The notes beneath the pieces were generated by a model that searched no databases, was not told the DNA's origin, and saw nothing but the letters and a program-made list of their open reading frames with translations. DNA of 64,000 bases. Origin: Flagellimonas lutimaris (GTDB lineage: Bacteria; Bacteroidota; Bacteroidia; Flavobacteriales; Flavobacteriaceae). The DNA lies in NCBI RefSeq assembly GCF_003581615.1, contig NZ_QXFH01000070.1:930001-994000 (forward strand), read 5' to 3'. Shown here piece by piece: positions 52,884-63,200 of this stretch. Position 1 is the stretch's first letter. Each line of letters opens with the position of its first letter. Made by a program: the position numbers and the translations under genes.

Positions 52884-54209
52884 ATGATTAAAATCAAAAA
52901 ACCCAAATTAAGCTTTTGGCAAATTTTTAATATGAATGTTGGATTTCTTGGAATCCAATATAGTTTTGGGCTTCAACAAAGTGCTATAAACCCGATTTTT
53001 CTTTTTTTGGGTGCAAAAGAAGAAATACTTCCAATTTTAAATATAGCCGGACCTATAACCGGGTTGATTGTGCAACCAATAATTGGTGCAATTTCAGATA
53101 AAACCTGGTCCCCTCGTTGGGGAAGAAGAAAACCCTTCTTTTTAATAGGTGCGTTAATGGGAAGCTTGTGTTTGTTTGCGTTTCCTTTGAGCCCGGCATT
53201 ATGGTTTGCAGTAGGTTTATTGTGGATTTTGGATGTTGGGAACAATATGGCCATGGAACCGTATCGGGCATTTGTGGGAGATAAATTACCCGAATCACAA
53301 TTCAGTATTGGGTATCAGATGCAGAGCCTTTTTGTTGGAGCAGGTATCCTTCTGGCCAATGCCTCCATATTTTTGTTCCAAGATTGGTTTGGTGGAGGGC
53401 AAGAAGTAGAGGGGACCGTCCCCAAATGGTTGTATTATTCCTTTTTTATTGGATCGTTCCTTTCTGTAGCCACTATTTTATGGTCAGTTTTAAAAACACC
53501 TGAAATTCCTCCAACCGATGAGGAGTTGGCGGAAATCAACAAACATAAAGCACTCCCCTTTGCTGAAAGATTTAAGGTGCCTTTTGTGGAAATTGCACAT
53601 GCCGTAAAAGAAATGCCCAAATTTATGTGGAAGCTATCAGCAGTATATCTGTTTCAATGGTATGCTCTTTTTGTGTATTGGCAATTTATTACCCCGTTGT
53701 TTAGGGTTTCTTTGGGATACGACACTTCCGAGGCCGCCGCTCAAGCTGCAAAAATGAGCACAACTTACAATGTAGTTACCGCAGTAGTGGCACTGGTTTT
53801 GGTGCCGTTAACCATGAGATTTGGGGGTAAAAAGGTATACGCACTGAGCCTCTTGGGGACAGCAGCAGCATTATTTACCATACCTTATATTCAAGATCCA
53901 GTTTATGTTTTATTTCCCATGGTGTTGTTCGGTATTGGATGGGCTGCCATGATGGGAATTCCTTACAGCATGGTTTCGAAAATTGTGCCCCAAGAACGGA
54001 GAGGGGTTTATATGGGAATCTTGAATATGATGATTGTTATCCCGATGGGGATTCAAACATTGTCTTTTGGCCCTATATTTAAAAACCTACTGGGCGCCAA
54101 CTCAGTAAATGCAATGTTGTTCGCAGCTGTATTTTTTGCGATTGCAGCTGTTTTGGCCATGCGACTTAATGTAACCAAGGCAAAAAAGGAGTATCCATTG
54201 GATTCATAA
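52884..54209 (+). CDS. MFS transporter, SLC45-like (sucrose/maltose-type)
   Basis: 441 residues, twelve predicted helices. The first-half signature is VGFLGIQYSFGLQQSAINPI followed by IIGAISDKTWSPRWGRRKPF, the RWGRRKPF block of the SLC45/GPH-like sugar transporter group. The central loop (about 205-235) separates the two six-helix halves. The likely substrate is a disaccharide taken up with protons or cations (inference). It is monocistronic, 128 bp after queG and 123 bp before maeB. No carbohydrate genes are nearby. Confidence 0.85.
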   Translation: MIKIKKPKLSFWQIFNMNVGFLGIQYSFGLQQSAINPIFLFLGAKEEILPILNIAGPITGLIVQPIIGAISDKTWSPRWGRRKPFFLIGALMGSLCLFAFPLSPALWFAVGLLWILDVGNNMAMEPYRAFVGDKLPESQFSIGYQMQSLFVGAGILLANASIFLFQDWFGGGQEVEGTVPKWLYYSFFIGSFLSVATILWSVLKTPEIPPTDEELAEINKHKALPFAERFKVPFVEIAHAVKEMPKFMWKLSAVYLFQWYALFVYWQFITPLFRVSLGYDTSEAAAQAAKMSTTYNVVTAVVALVLVPLTMRFGGKKVYALSLLGTAAALFTIPYIQDPVYVLFPMVLFGIGWAAMMGIPYSMVSKIVPQERRGVYMGILNMMIVIPMGIQTLSFGPIFKNLLGANSVNAMLFAAVFFAIAAVLAMRLNVTKAKKEYPLDS

Positions 54210-54332
54210 TCAATGCGACAGCAGTGCATTAGGAATTTACTTTTCTGGTTTTATCTATAGTTGAAATTGATCCTTAAGACTTTAAGATAAAAGCAGCGAA
54301 TACCCTAACTTTACCAATTCATTTTCGACGAT

Positions 54333-56630
54333 ATGAGCAAGGAAAAGCAAAGACGGGAAGCGTTACTATATCACGCAAAACCACAGCCAGGAAAAATAAA
54401 GATTGTACCAACAAAACCTTATTCCACCCAAAGGGATTTGGCATTGGCATACTCCCCCGGGGTTGCAGAACCCTGTTTGGAAATCGAAAAGAACAAGGAC
54501 GATGTGTACAAGTATACCGCAAAAGGGAACATCGTTGCAATAATTTCCAATGGAACTGCAGTTTTGGGCTTGGGTAATATTGGGCCGGAGGCATCAAAAC
54601 CAGTGATGGAGGGTAAAAGTCTTCTCTTTAAGATCTTTTCGGATATCGATGGAATTGATATTGAACTTGATACCACCGATGTGGATAAGTTTGTAGAGAC
54701 CGTTAAGGCCATTGCCCCAACTTTTGGAGGTATTAACCTTGAGGATATTAAAGCTCCCGAAGCATTCGAGATAGAACGCAGATTAAAGGAAGAACTTGAC
54801 ATTCCGGTAATGCACGATGATCAGCATGGAACGGCCATTATCTCAGCGGCAGCTTTACTGAATGCGTTGGAGATTGCAGGTAAAAAAATAGAAGAGGTCA
54901 AAATAGTAGTGAGTGGTGCAGGAGCAGCAGCAGTTTCGTGCACTCGATTATATAAATCTTTTGGGGCAAAAGCTGAAAATATTGTGATGCTGGATAGTAA
55001 AGGAGTTATCCGGAGCGATAGAGACAATCTTACCTCCCAAAAGAAAGAATTTGCAACCGATAGAAAGATTGATACTTTGGAAGATGCGATGAATGATTCC
55101 GATGTGTTCATTGGGCTTTCCATTGCAGATATTGTTTCTCCGAAAATGCTGAAATCCATGGCTGAAAAACCGATTGTTTTTGCTATGGCCAACCCTGATC
55201 CGGAGATTGAGTACAGTTTGGCCTGTAAGACAAGAAAGGATATAATAATGGCGACTGGTCGTTCCGACCATCCTAATCAGGTCAATAATGTACTGGGCTT
55301 TCCTTTCATCTTTAGGGGTGCACTCGATGTTAGGGCAACTAAGATCAATGAGGAAATGAAGAAAGCCGCCGTTTTGGCATTGGCAGACCTTACTCGTGAG
55401 CCTGTTCCAGAGCAGGTGAATATAGCCTACGATGCCACAAGGTTGACTTTTGGCAAAAATTATATCATTCCAAAACCTTTTGACCCCCGTTTAATTACTA
55501 AAATCCCACCCGCAGTAGCTAAAGCAGCTATGGAAAGTGGAGTGGCTCGATTGCCTATCCAGGATTGGGAAAAATATGAAGAGGAGCTTTACCAAAGGTC
55601 TGGCAACGACAATAAAGTGGTTAGGCTATTGCACAATAGGGCAAAAGTGAACCCTAAGCGTATTGTTTTTGCAGAAGCTGAGTTACTGGATGTGATGAAA
55701 GCAGCCCAGATTGTACATGATGAAGGTATCGCCAAGCCCATACTCCTTGGTAACAAGGAAACTATTGAAAATTTAAAGGAAGAACTCGAATTTGATGCCG
55801 AAGTTCCTATAATAGACCCTCGTTCCGATGAATTTAAGGAAATGAGGGCTACATATGCACTGAAGCTATGGGAATTAAGAAAACGAAAAGGGGAAACAAA
55901 GTATAGTGCTCGGGTCAATATGGGCAAACGCAACTATTTTGGGGCCATGATGCTTAAAGAGGGAGATGCAGATGGTATGATATCCGGTTACTCTAGAGCT
56001 TATCCAAAGGTACTGCGACCTGTATTCGAAGTCTTGGGCAGGGCCAAAAATGTACAAAACGCCAGTACGGTAAATATCATGATCACAGATCGCGGACCAC
56101 TTTTTTTAGCGGATACCTCGATTAATATTGATCCCAATGCTGAAGAATTGGCGGAGATTGCCCAGATGACGGCCAATGTGGCCAAAACCTTTGGTTTTAA
56201 GCCTGTTATGGCACTACTTTCTTATGCCAACTTTGGATCATCAAGTCATCCCAATGCACAAAAGGTGAGAGAGGCCGTCAAGATTTTACACGAAAGAAAT
56301 CCTGATTTGGTAGTGGATGGGGAGATCCAAACCGATTTTGCATTGGACCCAGAATTGAGCAATAATAACTTTCCATTTTCCAAAATATCCGGGAAGAAAG
56401 TAAATACCTTGGTTTTTCCTAATCTGGAATCCGCGAACATTACCTATAAATTGCTGAAAGGCCTGAACAATGCAGATTCCATCGGCCCTATAATGGTAGG
56501 TTTAACACGTGCCGCCCATATTTTACAGTTGGGTGCCAGTGTAGACGAAATGGTGAATATGGCTGCTGTAGCGGTGATAGATGCCCAGGAGCGGGAAAAA
56601 AGGAGAAAGGCAAAAATGCAAGGTGAGTAA
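54333..56630 (+). CDS. maeB: NADP-dependent malic enzyme with C-terminal phosphotransacetylase-like domain
   Basis: 765 residues. The malic enzyme part is about 1-425: YSPGVAEPCLEIEKNKDDVY, ISNGTAVLGLGNIGPEASKP, the metal-site Asp-Asp in PVMHDDQHGTAII, and the NAD(P) site VVSGAGAAAVSCTRL. The PTA-like domain is about 430-765 (FAEAELLDVMKAAQIVHDEG, VDGEIQTDFALDP). It decarboxylates malate to pyruvate, giving NADPH; the PTA part is regulatory and usually inactive as a transacetylase. TAACTTTA at 54306-54313 is a near -7 match. ruvA follows 16 bp later. Confidence 0.95.
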   Translation: MSKEKQRREALLYHAKPQPGKIKIVPTKPYSTQRDLALAYSPGVAEPCLEIEKNKDDVYKYTAKGNIVAIISNGTAVLGLGNIGPEASKPVMEGKSLLFKIFSDIDGIDIELDTTDVDKFVETVKAIAPTFGGINLEDIKAPEAFEIERRLKEELDIPVMHDDQHGTAIISAAALLNALEIAGKKIEEVKIVVSGAGAAAVSCTRLYKSFGAKAENIVMLDSKGVIRSDRDNLTSQKKEFATDRKIDTLEDAMNDSDVFIGLSIADIVSPKMLKSMAEKPIVFAMANPDPEIEYSLACKTRKDIIMATGRSDHPNQVNNVLGFPFIFRGALDVRATKINEEMKKAAVLALADLTREPVPEQVNIAYDATRLTFGKNYIIPKPFDPRLITKIPPAVAKAAMESGVARLPIQDWEKYEEELYQRSGNDNKVVRLLHNRAKVNPKRIVFAEAELLDVMKAAQIVHDEGIAKPILLGNKETIENLKEELEFDAEVPIIDPRSDEFKEMRATYALKLWELRKRKGETKYSARVNMGKRNYFGAMMLKEGDADGMISGYSRAYPKVLRPVFEVLGRAKNVQNASTVNIMITDRGPLFLADTSINIDPNAEELAEIAQMTANVAKTFGFKPVMALLSYANFGSSSHPNAQKVREAVKILHERNPDLVVDGEIQTDFALDPELSNNNFPFSKISGKKVNTLVFPNLESANITYKLLKGLNNADSIGPIMVGLTRAAHILQLGASVDEMVNMAAVAVIDAQEREKRRKAKMQGE

Positions 56631-56646
56631 CCAAAATTTGTAATTT

Positions 56647-57228
56647 ATGATTACCCATTTAAGAGGAAAGCTGGTGGAGAAAAATCCAACATACGCTATT
56701 GTAGAATGCAATGGAGTGGGGTACTTTTTAAACATTTCCCTACACACTTTTTCCTTGCTTTCTGATGAGGAAAACATTTTTGTTTATACAGATTTACTGG
56801 TCAAAGAAGACTCCCATACGCTATTTGGTTTTGCGGAAAAATCGGAGCGAGAAGTTTTCCGATTGTTAATATCAGTTTCGGGTGTTGGTGCTAGCACGGC
56901 ACGTACCATGTTGTCCTCTTTGTCCCCATCCGATGTAAGGGATGCCATTGCCAATGAAGATGTCCCTACAATACAGTCTGTAAAAGGCATTGGAGCTAAA
57001 ACAGCACAGCGAGTAATCTTGGATTTAAAAGACAAGATTTTAAAAGTCTACGACATAGGCGAAGTTTCACAACAATCAAACAATACAAATAAAGAAGAAG
57101 CGTTATCTGCATTAGAGGTTCTTGGTTTTACCAGAAAGCAATCTGAAAAGGTAGTTGACAAGGTACTTTCCCAAGACACTTCACTAAGCGTAGAGAACAT
57201 TATTAAACGGGCGCTGAAAAATTTGTAA
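56647..57228 (+). CDS. ruvA: Holliday junction DNA helicase subunit RuvA
   Basis: 193 residues. Domain I is an OB fold (MITHLRGKLVEKNPTYAIVE). Domain II has two helix-hairpin-helix motifs (LLISVSGVGASTARTMLSSL and VKGIGAKTAQRVILDLKDKI). Domain III, which contacts RuvB, is EALSALEVLGFTRKQSEKVV. It binds the four-way junction and loads RuvB (48345). It is coupled to maeB upstream (16 bp) and sprA downstream (5 bp). Confidence 0.96.
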   Translation: MITHLRGKLVEKNPTYAIVECNGVGYFLNISLHTFSLLSDEENIFVYTDLLVKEDSHTLFGFAEKSEREVFRLLISVSGVGASTARTMLSSLSPSDVRDAIANEDVPTIQSVKGIGAKTAQRVILDLKDKILKVYDIGEVSQQSNNTNKEEALSALEVLGFTRKQSEKVVDKVLSQDTSLSVENIIKRALKNL

Positions 57229-57233
57229 CTAGT

Positions 57234-60200
57234 TTGAAAAGAGGGGCAAAACCAATACTTAAACCAACACGTTTTAAGTACATTTTCTTTGTTGTTTGTT
57301 TGCTGTCCATATCCACAATAATGGCACAGGAGACCAACGAGCAGGTTCAGGATTCTGTAAAGACAGGAATTGCGCTTGGTCGCCTTATAATGGAAGACCC
57401 CAATAGCATTGTTGCGAAATATACCTACGACCCAAAAACCAACACTTACGTTTATACCGAAAGCATTGGTGATTTTAACGTCAACTACCCTGTAATTCTT
57501 ACTCCGGAACAATACTACGACCTTGTCGAAAAGGAGCAGATGAAATCCTACTTTAAGCAAAAGGCAGATGCCTATGCGGGAAAAAAAGAAGGAAGCGAGG
57601 AGGCGCGTAAAAATCTACTGCCCAATTTTTATGTAAACAACAACTTTTTTGAAACCATTTTCGGGGGAAACACCATCGAGGTGATTCCACAAGGTTCCGT
57701 TGCGATGGATTTGGGGATTTTATGGCAAAAAAATGATAATCCGGCACTATCGCCCAGAAACAGAACCAACCTTTCTTTTGATTTTGATCAACGTATTAGT
57801 TTGAGCTTATTGGGAAAAGTTGGAGAGCGTTTGCAGGTAACCGCCAACTATGATACCGAAGCCACCTTCGATTTTCAAAACTTAGTAAAACTTGATTATA
57901 CTCCAACAGAAGACGATATCATTCAGAAAATAGAAATCGGTAATGTGAGCATGCCGCTCAACAGTTCTTTGATTACGGGTGCGCAAAGCTTGTTTGGTGT
58001 AAAAACACAGCTTCAGTTCGGTAAAACTACTGTAACCGCGGTTTTCTCCGAACAGCGATCACAAAATAATACCGTAGTTGCCCAAGGTGGTGGAACGGTA
58101 AATGAATTCGCTCTCACAGCCTTGGATTATGACGAGGATAGACACTTTTTCTTAGCGCATTACTTCCGTGATAATTACGACCGAGCATTGGAATTTTATC
58201 CCTTTATCCAAACTCAAGTGCAAATTACTCGTTTGGAGGTTTGGGTAACCAACCGAAATCAGCAAACACAAAATGTTAGAAATGTTGTCGCCATTCAGGA
58301 TTTGGGTGAGGCCATTTCCGATAATACCCGTATCGGAGTTAATAATGGTGATCCAGCAGGGTTTTTCAATGCATCCGCAGTGGCAACAGGGCTGCCTCAA
58401 AATGGGGCAAATGCTTATGATCCGAATCAAATTGGAACTGGAGCGCTAACTCAATCAATTCGCGATATCGCTACGGTAGAATCGGGATTTAACATTCCCG
58501 GATATACCGTAAACCAAGGTTTTGACTATGCTATCCTGGAAAATGCCCGAAAACTTGAACCGGGTCGAGACTATGAATTCGATTCCCAGCTAGGATATAT
58601 TTCCTTGAGCCAAAGTTTAAGCAATGATGAAGTTCTAGGTGTTGCTTTTCAGTACACCTATAATGGTCAGGTGTTTCAGGTGGGGGAATTTGCCAATGGA
58701 GGTATCGATGCGACATCAGTTTCCTTAGATACGAGCTTTATTGAAAACAACTCGTTGGTTTTAAAACTACTGAAGAGCAACATTACCAATGTGCAAGACC
58801 CTATTTGGGATTTGATGATGAAGAATATCTATTCTACGGGGGCCTATCAATTAAATCAAGAAGATTTTAAACTCAATATTCTTTATTCCGATCCAACACC
58901 AAGGAACTACATCACTCCAGTGGATCCCAATGCAGGTTGGCCAACAGGTTTACAGGACCAGATATTGCTCAATGTATTTAATTTAGACCGATTGAATACT
59001 TATAATGATGTACAAGCTGGTGGTGACGGATTTTTTGATTACGTAGAAGGAATAACCGTTGATTCACAATCAGGTCGTATTATTTTTACAAAAGTAGAAC
59101 CATTCGGGGAGTATCTTTTTGAACTTTTAGGAGGTGGTGTGTATGATGTAGATAATGATCAAGGGTATAATCCTAACCAGGAACGGTATGTGTTCCGAAA
59201 TATGTATGCCAAGACCAAGGCAGCTTCTTTACAAGATGCCGAAAAGAATCGGTTCCAGATAAAAGGTAAGTATACTTCCCAATCCGGTAATGGAATACCA
59301 ATAGGGGCCTTCAACGTGCCGCAAGGTTCCGTGACGGTTACTGCTGGTGGTCGTCAATTGCAGGAAGGAATAGATTATACGGTGAACTATCAGGCTGGAA
59401 CGGTCCAACTTTTGGATCCAAGTTTGGAAGCTTCCAATACTCCTATCAACATTTCAGTGGAGAACAATGCGGTTTTTGGTCAGCAAACAAGAAGGTTTGC
59501 CGGGGTAAACGTAGAGCATAACTTCAACGATAAATTTGTTTTGGGCGGGACATTGCTCAATTTAAATGAGCGACCTCTGACCCAAAAATCCAATTACGGA
59601 ATAGAACCTGTCAACAATACTATTTTTGGACTGAACGGAAACTTCAGCACGGAAATACCATTTCTGACAAGATTAGCAAACAAATTACCGAACATAGATA
59701 CCGATGTGCCCTCCAATCTTTCTTTGCGTGGTGAAGTAGCATTTTTAAGGCCTAATTCTCCAAAAAACGCGGATTTTAGGGGAGAAACAACCACTTATTT
59801 GGATGACTTTGAAGGAGCGCAGGCTTTAATTGATATCCGATCCTCTTTAGGTTGGACATTGGCAAGTCCACCAGTAGAATTTTTGGAAGATAGGACAGGT
59901 ATTGATGTAGGTTACGAAAGGGCAAAAATGGCCTGGTATACCATCGACCCAATCTTTTATACTAACCAAAGGCCGGCGGGAATGTCGGACAACGATATTT
60001 CCTTGAACTCGACCCGTAGGGTATTTATTGATGAGGTGTTTACCGAGACCGATATTGCTCAAGGACAGACGCAAGTACAAAGTACTTTGGATATCGTTTA
60101 CTATCCCAATCAAAAAGGGCCTTATAACGCCAACCCAAGTTTTGAGTCCGAAACACCTGATGCCAAATGGGGGGGTATAATGCGGCCCTTGAGCAGTACC

Positions 60201-63200
60201 AATTTTGAACAATCCAACGTAGAATTTGTTCAGTTTTGGGTCTTGGATCCTTACATTGATGGTGAAACGACCGATGCAAATGCGGGAGAACTTGTACTCA
60301 ACTTGGGTAATATTTCAGAGGATATCCTCAAAGATGGCCGAAAGCAATATGAAAACGGTCTGCCTGCAAGCACCAACAACGAAGTGCCAAGGGAAACTAT
60401 TTGGGGTCAGGTACCATCTACACAATCTTTGGTGTACGCTTTTGATGCGGATGAGGCGAATAGATCGGCACAAGACCTTGGTTTGGATGGGTATGGTGAT
60501 GCTGAGGAACAAACCATTTATAACGGTCCAGCGGAGGATCCTGCCTTGGACAATTATCAATACTATTTGAACAGAGAGGGAGGTGTCTTGGAAAGATATT
60601 TGGATTTTAACAATACCGAAGGAAACTCTCCGGTTGCAGTAACAGATACAAATAGGGGCTCCACTACTTTGCCCGATGTTGAGGACATTGACAGGGACTT
60701 GACCATGAATACGGTAAACAGCTATTATGAATACCGAATTCAAATCAAACCCAACACAACAATAGATGATCAGTACGTAACTGATATCCGTGAAGGACAA
60801 ACCCCAACATTGCCCAACGGAACACAATTAAACCGTAGATGGATTCAGTATAAAATTCCATTGAGTGATTTTACCGATGCCGTAGGGGGAATCTCCGATT
60901 TTAGGTCCATCAGCTTTATGAGAATGTACCTCACCGGGTTTTCGGATGATGTGGTCCTTCGTTTTGCTACCTTGGATTTGGTACGCGGCGATTGGAGGAC
61001 ATATACCAACTCCTTGGAACCCAACGTGGACAATGACCCTACGGATGATGCTACCGTAACCGATGTGAATACAGTAAACATTGAAGAGAACTACGGAAGG
61101 CAACCCATACCTTATGTACTGCCTCCTGGAGTGGTGCGAGAACAATTGAATAACAATAATACCATTATCCGCCAGAACGAACAGTCGTTATCTTTCGTAG
61201 TAGAAAATTTGGAATCTGAGGATTCTCGTGGAGTGTTTAAAAATGTGAACATTGATGTTCGCCAGTACGAACGTCTAAAAATGTTCATGCACGCCGAAAA
61301 AATATTCAATACCGATTATTCTGATAGTGATACACCATTGGTCGGATTCCTTAGAATTGGAACCGATTTCTCCCAAAATTTTTATCAGATAGAGTTGCCG
61401 CTTCAGTTTACTTCCTTTGGAGCCTCATCGCCAGATGAAATTTGGCCAGATGTAAACGAGATTGATGTAGCACTTAGCGATTTGAACAAAGTAAAGTCAA
61501 AAGGAATATCCGATCAGACCTTGGATGAAATCAATTACTATGAAATTGTGGATGGTGAAGCTGTCCTAGTGGATGAATTTGCTCCACGTACTTTGGGTAG
61601 AGTTCGAATCGGAATTCGAGGTAATCCTTCCTTGGGGAGTATACGTGGAATGATGGTCGGTATCAAAAACATTGACAATATTCCAGCCCGGGGTGAAGTG
61701 TGGTTTAATGAGCTTCGCTTGGCCGGTCTCGAAAATAATGGAGGTTGGGCCGCTACGGCTGCTTTGGATGCCAATATGGCCGATTTTGCCAATGTTACGG
61801 CAACAGGAAGCAGAAGTACTTCAGGTTTTGGTTCCATAGACCAGACCCCGACAGAACGTGCCTTGGAAGATGCCATCTCTTATGATGTAGTGACCAATGT
61901 AAATGTGGGGCAGTTGTTTCCAAAGAAATGGAATCTGCAGCTACCTTTTAATTACGGAATCTCTGAAACCCTGATCACTCCGGAGTTCGATCCTGTATAT
62001 GACGATTTAAGATTGGATGATAGGATTGCAGCGGCAGCAACTGCCGAGGAGGCAGAGACTATAAAAGAGCAGGCGGAGGATTACACCAAGCGCACTAGCA
62101 TCAACTTGATAGGTGTGCGAAAAAATAGGGGAGAGGAAGCTGAAGAGAATTTCTTTGACGTGGAAAATTTCACTTTCAACTATTCTTATAATGAGACAGA
62201 TCATAGGGATTTTGAAGTAGCTGAGCTTAGAGATCAAAATGTTTCCACTGGATTTGTTTACAATCATAATTTTAAACCAGCTCCCGTAGCGCCTTTCGCC
62301 AAAAAGGATTCCATGCTCACAGGGAAGTATTGGCAATGGTTGAAAGATTTGAACTTTAATGCATTGCCCACAAGTCTTTCGGTAAATGCCAACTACAATC
62401 GCTCCTTTAACCAACAACGGTATCGGGATGTTTTAGAGCCAGGGGTGGATGCATTGGAGCTACCATTGCTTCAGCAACGTAATTACCTGTTCAATTGGCA
62501 ATATGCACTCAATTATAGTATTACCAAATCTTTGAGGTTGAACCTGACTGCCTCCAACAATAATATTGTCCGTAATTATTTTAATGTGGACGAAAATCCC
62601 GATTCTGGCATCAATGAGGAACTGGGTCTATGGGATGGATTTTTTGATATTGGAGAGCCCAATAGACATGCGCAGCAAATGCAGTTGAACTACGAACTGC
62701 CTTTTAGCAAGATTCCATTCCTCAATTTTATAAATGCGCAGTATACCTACACAAGTAATTTTGATTGGCAACGAGGTGGCGATGCATTGCGCGAGGTTGC
62801 CGGTATAGACATCAACACGGTTCAAAATGCAAGCACGCATAATTTAACGGCCAATATGAGCATGCAGCGTTTTTATGACTTTTTGGGACTCAAAAAACGT
62901 GGTGGCAAAGTAAATGCCAATCAAGCTCCAGTGAGAAGGGACAAGGCTGGTAACCCTGCAGATGATACTGGTGACAATGGTCCTCGAAAAACAAGTAAAG
63001 GTTTCAATACATTGGTAGATATTCTTACCATGGTAAAGCGGGTTAACGTAAACTATAGTGAGAACAGGGGGACTGTACTGCCCGGATATACACAGTCCAT
63101 AGGATTTATAGGTACAACTCGCCCAACTTTGGGCTTTGTCTTTGGAAGTCAAGCCGATGTGCGTTTTGAAGCAGCCCGTAATGGATGGTTGACGGATTAT

